Shown piece by piece: positions 57,318 to 64,000 of a stretch of DNA of 64,000 nt. Source of the DNA: Macrotis lagotis (lineage: Eukaryota > Chordata > Mammalia > Peramelemorphia > Peramelidae); assembly GCF_037893015.1 (NCBI RefSeq), contig NC_133661.1, positions 223,041,489-223,105,488 of the forward strand. The letters are read 5' to 3'. Each line of letters begins with the position of its first letter. The first letter of the stretch is position 1. Position numbers and translations under genes: made by a program. Under the pieces are notes generated by a model. The model saw only the letters and a program-made list of their open reading frames with translations, searched no databases and was not told the DNA's origin.

Positions 57318-57757
57318 AGAATACAAAGTTCATGGTGGCCCAGGATCATATCTTATATTTCTTTTGTATTTTTTAACAGGGCTGTGGCAAAATGTTAGCA
57401 TCTTTGAGTTCCTTCCTGCCCAAAGAATATGAAGCATGATGAGTTAAAAGATGTAACACATCTAAAATGAAAAGAGGATTTGGAATACCACATGGCTGCA
57501 TCTTTTAGAGAAAGGTATTTGAACACAAAAAGGATATTTTAACACATTTAATTAGGGATTCCTAAACTACCTACTTTACATTCAGGAGTCAACGCTCCTT
57601 GTTCTAAGCTTGAGACCTGGCTACAAGTCAATAGAAACTACTTCACATGTGTATATATGTAAGTCACATGACAGCTCTCACCTCAACAATACCTTGCTGA
57701 TCTTGATCTTTGCGCCCAAAAATGTTCTCATAAACACATGTATACTTTCAAAATAAG

Positions 57758-57800
57758 GTGTGTGTGTGTGTGTGTGTATATGTATGTATGTATGTATATG
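57758..57800. repeat. (TG)n(TATG)n microsatellite
   Basis: About 9 GT units followed by imperfect ATGT units in the ITPK1 intron. Confidence 0.9.
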
Positions 57801-58140
57801 TCATCAGCGTTCTGAGCTACAAGTGTCTTGTGGCATTAATAATTTATCTCTTGGACTAACCTCAACAAAGTGCAGATCAAATATTTTGTCCTAATGGAAC
57901 TAGCTCAATCAAGAGTAAGCTGTGAGATTTAAAAAAAAAAAAACAACAGAAAAAGAAAAAGAAAATCTTACCCTACTGCCCATGTATGTGCACACTGGAG
58001 ATTATAAAACAGGACAATAAATTATTTCTAAAAGTGTCTTTCATGCAACAAGCAAGTTAATTTTCATAAATTGCTTTTTTCTTCTTATTTATTAATATAA
58101 AATATTTATTAATATTCTATTAATCATATTATTTCATTAA

Positions 58141-58385
58141 CTAAGGGAACTAGATGGTACAGTGGATAGTGTTGGTCTTGGAGTTAGGCAGATCTCAGGC
58201 ATTTACTAGCTGTGTATCCCTGGGCAACTCACTTAAGCCTGTCTGCCTCAGTTTCCTCATCTGTGAAATGATATGGAGAAGGAAAGGATAAACCACTCTA
58301 GTGTCTTTGCCAAGAAAACCTCAAAAGAAATGACCCAAATGGGGTAATGAAGAGTCGGCCATGACTGTAACAATCAGCAACAAAA
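58141..58385 (+). repeat. Mar-1-like SINE, near full length
   Basis: Head 'gggaactagatggtacagtg', core 'ccctgggcaactcacttaag', then 'cctcagtttcctcatctgtg', 'gagaaggaaaggataaacca', 'gtgtctttgccaagaaaacc' and the tail 'aatggggtaatgaagagtcg'. This is the best preserved copy of the older SINE type here. Confidence 0.82.
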
Positions 58386-60264
58386 AGTTTATTAACAATC
58401 ACAATACCTCACATTTCTATAGAATTTAATGGTTTACCAAGTACTTTTTCTGACAAAAATCCTATAATGCAGATATTGTGAATATTATTTTGTTGTTATT
58501 TTATAGCCATTTTTCAGTCTTATCCAACTCTTGGCAGTTGTTAGCTTTATCCTGATCTTTCTGATTTATGGCTAGAGAGACAGCCCCCACCCCCCCAGCA
58601 ATGGAGGACACAGTCAGAAATCATAGTAATTCTCACCACCTGAACCAGAGACAGAGAGACCTCTGTGAATGTGTTCCATAGGGGTCCTGTGGGTGACACT
58701 TTTAGAGCTGTCTCATATGGCAAAGGCAACAGGTGATTTCCTTTCACTTGTCTATTTTTAAATACTGTGAATCATAAGGGATTTCTAAGGAGAAAACCAG
58801 CAGCAGCAGGGTAGCAACCCATCTTTCAGAAGGGAAGAGGAAGATATCTGTGTGAGAGGCCAGCACTGCCCATCGAATTTGTGATCAGTCCTTATTGCAG
58901 TCTGTATTCCCAAACAACTACTAAGCTACTGCAGCCCTCTAGAGTACAAGAGGTGAACAGAACCAGACAGCAGAAGAATCAGATGTTTGAAGCTGAGAGA
59001 AACCTAAGAACACAATCTCAAAAAACCCTGAAAACAGACAATTACAATCACAGCATGACACCTTCAAAGGATTTCAGAGATGTTATGGAGGCAATGCTTT
59101 CATTTGAGAGAAAGAAACAGGGTCCTGGAGAGATTTATGAAGTTTGTTTGGAGTCATATAGCTATGATGTAGAAGGGCAACAATTTGCTATTTTCCAATT
59201 GCTTTGGATTTTACAACAAAGAGGGGAAAAGACATGACAATAACATGAACTATGTCCAATTCTATAATCTCTGTAACTCTTGTGTGCTTTGAAATTCTGC
59301 TAAATTTGAAATACACACAGTCAAAATAAAAAGATTGGGGGTAGATAGGAGTTATGTAAAAGGATTAAGACAAAATGATCACATGCTATTTCTAGCAAAA
59401 CAAGCTTTAGCAAGGAGCATGAATAATGGGGTGAGAGATGACTTGGCAATGTCAACAAGTAAGCCGAATTCTGGGGAATTAATTCTAAATCCAAGAATCC
59501 CTTATAATACAAGGTACTTTAAAGCTTATAAAATACTTCTTCATTAAAATATTGTGGGGATAGGAACGCCAAGACTATACAGAAAAGGAAATTGAGGCAT
59601 ACAGAAGCACAATAGATGAGAGTGAAGACAGCAAGAACTAAGTTCAAATCTAGTCTCAGAAACTTACTAGGTGTGTAACTAAGCAATTCATTTAACCTCT
59701 GTCTCAATTTCTTCATAAAATGAGGATAATAATAACATCAATTCCTGAAGTTTGTCATGAGGATAAAATGAAACACATACTAAAGCTTTATACAGTGTCT
59801 ATTATTATTATGTATATTATTATTGTTATTACCATTACCAATTTAGAGTTGGGACTTAAGTTCTGTCTTCTAATTCAAGAATGTGTTCTCTCTTTTAACA
59901 ACATATAACATGCTAGCTGCCTTAAAATCATCTTGTCAGTTACAACTTAGGCCTGTTTGGCAAGAAGACTCAAAAGCATCATGTAGTATTTGATTTCTAC
60001 CTCTTAGGCATTTATCATGTTTTCATAGTTTTTAAACTCTGCATTTAAACTCCATAGTTCCTTCTTTGTATATGGATGGTATTTTCTATCACAAGTCTTT
60101 TTAGAATTGTCTTTGGTTATTTATTGTATTACTGAAATGAGCAAGTCTATGATAGTTATCATAGTTAAATAAGCAAGTCTATCATAGAGTATCACAAAAG
60201 ATGTTTTATATATTCTTTTTCCTCCTTAAGCTTTTTCCCCCCATTTCAATTTGCTTCTTCTTTT

Positions 60265-60425
60265 ACAACATGATTAATATGGATATGTTTAGCATAGTTA
60301 CCCAGGTATAAACTATATTAGATTGCTTCTGTTGGGGGGGGGGGAGAAAAATGAAACTCAAAACCTTGCAAAAAAAAAAGACATTAAAAACTATCCTCAC
60401 ATGTAGTTGAAAAAAATAAATTAAA
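60265..60425 (+). repeat. LINE-like 3' tail fragment
   Basis: Contains 'caacatgattaatatggata', 'aactatattagattgcttct', a G-run, 'aaactcaaaaccttgcaaaa' and 'aactatcctcacatgtagtt' with an A-rich AAATAAATTAAA end. Confidence 0.6.
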
Positions 60426-60782
60426 AAATTACTCTGTGGCTCAGACAGAAAAGCAATTCAAAATCTTCCAGCAGAAGTACCCCTAACTCTATGTATCTAT
60501 AGATGCAGATATATAGATATATTTTCTCCTTTTTCTTTCCCAGGTTCTCCATTATTGTTCCTTGCAGATACTTCATAATGTCTGGACATTGTTGTTGGCA
60601 GAAAGTTCAAAGCATATAATAAAACCAATTTTAAATTGAGACTGTCTTGCAATTAATCTTAACTTCCCACATGAGCATTTAATTTTCTGAACTATATCCT
60701 AGAACATGTACTCCACACATTTAAAAACAGGAGATCATTTAGGTGCAAGCTTAATTGCAGTGGTAGAAAGGCGGGTACTTAC

Positions 60783-60850
60783 TGCTGTCAGGACAGAAGA
60801 TGACTCTGGTTTTGACACATTGTGACTGTTGAAGAATATTGATTCTCTGT
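60783..60850 (-). CDS. ITPK1: ITPK1 internal coding exon
   Basis: 68 nt encoding (D)RESIFFNSHNVSKPESSS then VLTA. It corresponds to the human segment between the NFSAGTSD loop and the LDKIEG block, and is almost identical apart from TA for TE at the end. It begins in phase 1 (the aspartate codon is split) and ends on a codon boundary. The acceptor is 'ttgatttcag'; the donor is GCA|GTAAGT, a strong donor. Confidence 0.96.
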
Positions 60851-61338
60851 CTGAAATCAACAAAAAAAGGGCAAAGAAAAGGATCAGAGTCAGTGACTTT
60901 TTGTCAATGCTTTACCAGTTGGCTCTACACTTACCATCAGGGGGCAGCACTACCTAGGCAATCCTGAAGACCAGTCAACTTGACAGGGTCCCTGGTTGAA
61001 AAGTCGGTCACTAAGTCATTATTAACCGACCATTCTTGGAAAAATGAAATCCTCCTAAACCCCAATGAGAAGACCACTTTTTCCTACGCTAAGGATTTAC
61101 TGGATTTTTCCAAGTAAGATATGCTTACTTTTTTTTTTGAAATAGGCTTTAAAAGTAAAAATGAAAATCTCATTGAACTCCCCCTCACTTTACACATTAG
61201 GAAACTAAAGGCAGAAGTTAAGCAAAATTTTCAAGGTTACAAAGTGGTCTGCAGTAGAACTAGATTCAAACAAAGGTCCTCTGGGTTCTAATACCAGGGC
61301 TTCCTATCTGAGATAATGTTATCAAAAGGACCATTTTA

Positions 61339-61513
61339 TTTACTTATTTATGGGGGGGGGTGTTCTGTTTTGTTTTTGCAAGGTAGTGGGGTTAAGTGAC
61401 TTGCCGAAGGTCATACAGCCAGATAATTATTAAGTGTTTGAGACCAAATTTGTACTTAGGGTCCTCCTGACTCCAGGGCCAATATTCTATCCACTGTACC
61501 ACCTAGCTGCCCT
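61339..61513 (-). repeat. CORE-SINE, inverted, exact 15-bp target duplication
   Basis: Left T/G-rich end, 'tttttgcaaggtagtggggt', core 'cttgccgaaggtcatacagc' and head complement 'ccacctagctgccc'. Identical repeats AAAAGGACCATTTTA at 61324-61338 and 61514-61528. Confidence 0.93.
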
Positions 61514-62270
61514 AAAAGGACCATTTTAAATGAATTTCATCATCAGTCATTTATCATATTTGCTTTAGTTTTCCTACTTGCCACATTACATTTCTTTAGT
61601 CAGGTTTTTCCACTGTCAAACTTGTAGGACTACATTCTATTTGCAAATACATTATAGAAACATGAGGTGGTATTACTGTCATTTAGGTATAAACCAGGAA
61701 AAACAAACAAACACAATACAGGCTTTGAAAAGCATAAAATCAAGATCCCCAAATCACTGATGTTTGTATGGGAAAGACCACTCACACATGACAAGCAATA
61801 CACAGACAACAAGCCAAGCTCTGCCCCTGCTCTATTTATCTATCCCTTCCCTCCTTTCTTGGTTTTTGAACTAGTAACCCAAGACTCAACAAGATAGATA
61901 TAGGCAGAAGGCTTAGGGCATAAATTGGATAGCCAAGAGGAGCATGTATACCTCTATACCTATGTATAAATCATATTAGGTTCTCATCCCTCCTGCCCCC
62001 ATAAGCCTTCAACATCAGAAATTTAAAACTAAATGCTGTTTATTATGTAATGATCAATCTCCAGCAAAGAGAGGAAGGGAGGCTTCCTTTCATATATTCC
62101 CTCTGCAATATAATGGTTGATTGGGAAGTTATTTACATTCTCACCTAAGTCAGCTTCTTGCCCTTCCTCCCATAGTCATTGCACACTAAGGACTTTTTTG
62201 TGTCTGGGCTGGCAAAATGATTTGTAGGTAAATGATTTAGATTCATGCCAAGCTCAGTCTGGAGATGTAC

Positions 62271-62405
62271 CTGGTATACTTCTCGCTAGCCGAGCTTCAA
62301 GGCCCATGGTTGCCTTAGCATTCCTGACTTTCCTCTGGCTCTCTCCAGAGCCATTTCGAACCGAGGGCATGAAAGATGGTCCAGGAGGGCTGTCTGTTGG
62401 GCTGT
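62271..62405 (-). other. Candidate in-frame cassette exon of ITPK1
   Basis: On the - strand a polypyrimidine-rich acceptor 'ggtttttatttttctcag' precedes, and the donor CCAG|GTACAT follows, a 135-nt segment with no stop in the frame set by the gene. It starts in phase 1 and ends in phase 1, exactly the phase of the ITPK1 junction before 60850, so inclusion would add 45 residues in frame. The peptide contains DSPTDSPPGPSFMPSVRNGS, then GESQRKVRNAKATMGLEARL and ARSIP. I do not recognise it in human ITPK1. It could equally be chance, or an alternative terminal exon ending five codons past the donor. Confidence 0.3.
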
Positions 62406-63936
62406 CTGAGAAAAATAAAAACCCTACAGGGCAAGCACAGACAATATGTCCCAGCATCTTCCAGACCTTTGCATTCTTCAACAGGCCATAGACCTAGAAG
62501 GTCAGGAAGCACTGACACAAGAATATAACCATTGTATAAAATATGTACATTTTTATTCTCATTAACTCTCTGCAGAAGGCAGGGCAAGGGTTATAATTCC
62601 CATATTACAAATGGGAGAATGAGACCAAATGATAGGTGAAGGTCAAAAAGTATAATTATTGTTAGAGAAAGTAATTCTCCAGACTTATAGAGTAAGCTTT
62701 CCATTATATGCAACTCTCCTTGAACCACTATATGAAGATGTAGTTCTTACCCTTCTCCCTTGTTCATTCCAACATCCCCAGGGAATCTTTATTTTCTGAA
62801 GGCTAGGGATCCATACATCTAATTACCCATCAGAGAATATAGTAGAGAATATCCTTAACTACAAGAAGTCTAGATTATATGCTATTCATGAACTCATGAC
62901 CCAGAGGGAAAATCAAATTAACAATAGGTAACAAAATATGTGAACTTTCTATAGGTAGCCAAATAATATTACCTCAATTTGCAAAAAAGTGAAACAGTTA
63001 GGTAAAGGCATTGCTGATGCTCATGACTGAGGAAACAGAGAATGTTAGAGTGAGAAGGAAACTTTGAGATCAGATGAAGAAATAATGAAGTGAAGCATGT
63101 TTTGAAGTGTAAAGATGATGATGATGACAGGAATATAAAGTAAGTCAAATGACAATCAATGGGAGAAATCTAAAGTTTTTAGTTTGGAGAAGAGAAAACT
63201 TGTAGCCAGGAGGGGGCAGAGATGTACAGGCATGATGGCAATCCATAAGACTAAAGAGTTGTCATATGGGAGGATTGTATTTATTCTATTGTATTTATTC
63301 TATTAATCACAAAGGGTGACTAATAGGAGTTATAGAGGGGCAGACTCTGATATCATATAAAGGACAATGTCCTAACAAGGAAAGCAGAAAAAGTAAAATG
63401 GGTATCTTCAGTATTTTCTACTCAGAAGGATACAACATAGAGATAAATTATTAATAGAACTAATGTGAAGACAGAGAAATAACTAAAAATTAGATGAATT
63501 TGGGGGTAGATTCAAGATAGGTTCTTTGAAGAAAAATAATCATTCTAAGAAAAATAGGAGGACACCTTGTGAAAATATGCTGAGGAGGGAAGAGAGGAAA
63601 AATCAAGTTTAGGGAAGAGTCTAATGATTTGGATAGAATGGAGAGTAATGTGAAATAAGGCTAGAAAAGCAGATTGAAGTCAAGAAAATGGGAGCCACTG
63701 AAGGTTTCTGAACAGAGTAATATGATCAAATCCTTAGCAGGATTATTTGGGCAGTTTGGGGGACTATGGATGGGAGAAGGGAAAGACTGGTGCAGAGACC
63801 ACTCAGGAGGCTACAATTCAATAAAACAGTTACTCTGTCATTTGTTAACTACATCACCCTGGACAGTATCACCCTGGTTTCCAAAGTTCATTCTAATTCC
63901 AAAATCCTATGATTATATAAAGAGATAGGCATCATT

Positions 63937-64000
63937 GGTGGCTAGGTGGCGCAGTGGATAAAGCACCAGCCCTGGAGTCAGGAGTACCTGGGTTCAAATC
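63937..64000 (+). repeat. Young CORE-SINE, cut by the window end
   Basis: Head 'ggtggctaggtggcgcagtg' through the B-box 'gggttcaaatc'; the rest lies outside. Confidence 0.9.

Larger units (their letters stand above)
55488..60782 (-). other. ITPK1: ITPK1 intron
   Basis: 5.3 kb. It holds an inverted SINE pair (55949-56109 and 56139-56290), another SINE (57160-57317), a Mar-1-like SINE (58141-58385), a TG/TATG microsatellite (57758-57800) and a LINE-like tail (60265-60425). The 118-codon open frame at 58881-59237 has no recognisable homology. Confidence 0.8.
60851..64000 (-). other. ITPK1: ITPK1 intron, running off the window
   Basis: The next upstream exon, which should encode the VVQRPSLKNFSAGTS segment, was not found, so this intron continues past the right edge. 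It contains a SINE (61339-61513), a candidate cassette exon (62271-62405), CR1/L3-like and other old repeat sequence (about 63150-63430 and 63660-63900) and a SINE cut by the window end. Confidence 0.75.

Noticed and set aside
58881-59237. 118-codon open frame on + strand
   Set aside because: No recognisable domain, no splice or promoter context, AT-rich intronic sequence; chance is the simplest explanation.
1-64000. CRISPR array, operon, prophage or retroviral provirus
   Set aside because: No spaced direct repeats, no bacterial gene organisation, no paired LTRs and no gag, pol or env-like coding stretch were seen.

Overview
The window is vertebrate nuclear DNA, almost certainly from a marsupial. 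Two conserved single-copy genes give the locus, and the repeats give the lineage. The repeats are many copies of a tRNA-headed CORE-SINE of the marsupial type, older Mar-1/MIR-like SINEs, CR1/L3, L2 and L1 relics, and hAT and Tigger DNA transposon remnants. I cannot name the species from sequence alone. No bacterial, viral or CRISPR features are seen, and I recognise no endogenous retrovirus or LTR.

Layout: 1-8.77 kb is intergenic and repeat-rich, with an old CR1/L3-type LINE relic interrupted by two SINEs and an L2-type 3' end. From about 8.77 to 33.2 kb on the + strand lies a complete eight-exon chromogranin A gene (CHGA): GC box, CRE-like site and TATA box, then coding exons at 9165-9210, 10291-10337, 16158-16251, 16803-16871, 22467-22568, 25393-25827, 28541-28995 and 32704-32787. 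The exons join in phase to a 443-residue prohormone. From about 36 to 64 kb on the - strand lies the 3' part of ITPK1 (inositol-tetrakisphosphate 1-kinase): the C-terminal coding exon at 42324-42649 and two upstream exons at 55325-55487 and 60783-60850. The rest of ITPK1 lies beyond the right edge. The two genes converge tail to tail, as CHGA and ITPK1 do on human chromosome 14q32.

The genes do different jobs. CHGA makes the acidic secretory-granule protein and prohormone of neuroendocrine cells (vasostatin, catestatin, WE-14, serpinin). ITPK1 is a cytosolic ATP-grasp inositol phosphate kinase. Their proximity is conserved synteny, not a pathway.

Most notable observations: (1) a 135-nt, open, phase-matched, splice-flanked segment on the ITPK1 strand at 62271-62405 that could be an undescribed cassette exon; (2) chromogranin peptide regions that differ from eutherians (no Gly-Lys amidation signal at the pancreastatin end, a WE-14 ending in Lys before Lys-Arg, an altered catestatin core); (3) a 759-bp internally deleted Tigger element with TA target duplication; (4) a 150-bp hAT MITE with perfect 13-bp TIRs and a perfect 8-bp target duplication; (5) a head-to-head inverted SINE pair in an ITPK1 intron. 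I found no convincing new multi-gene system; this is ordinary mammalian gene territory with some unusual details.
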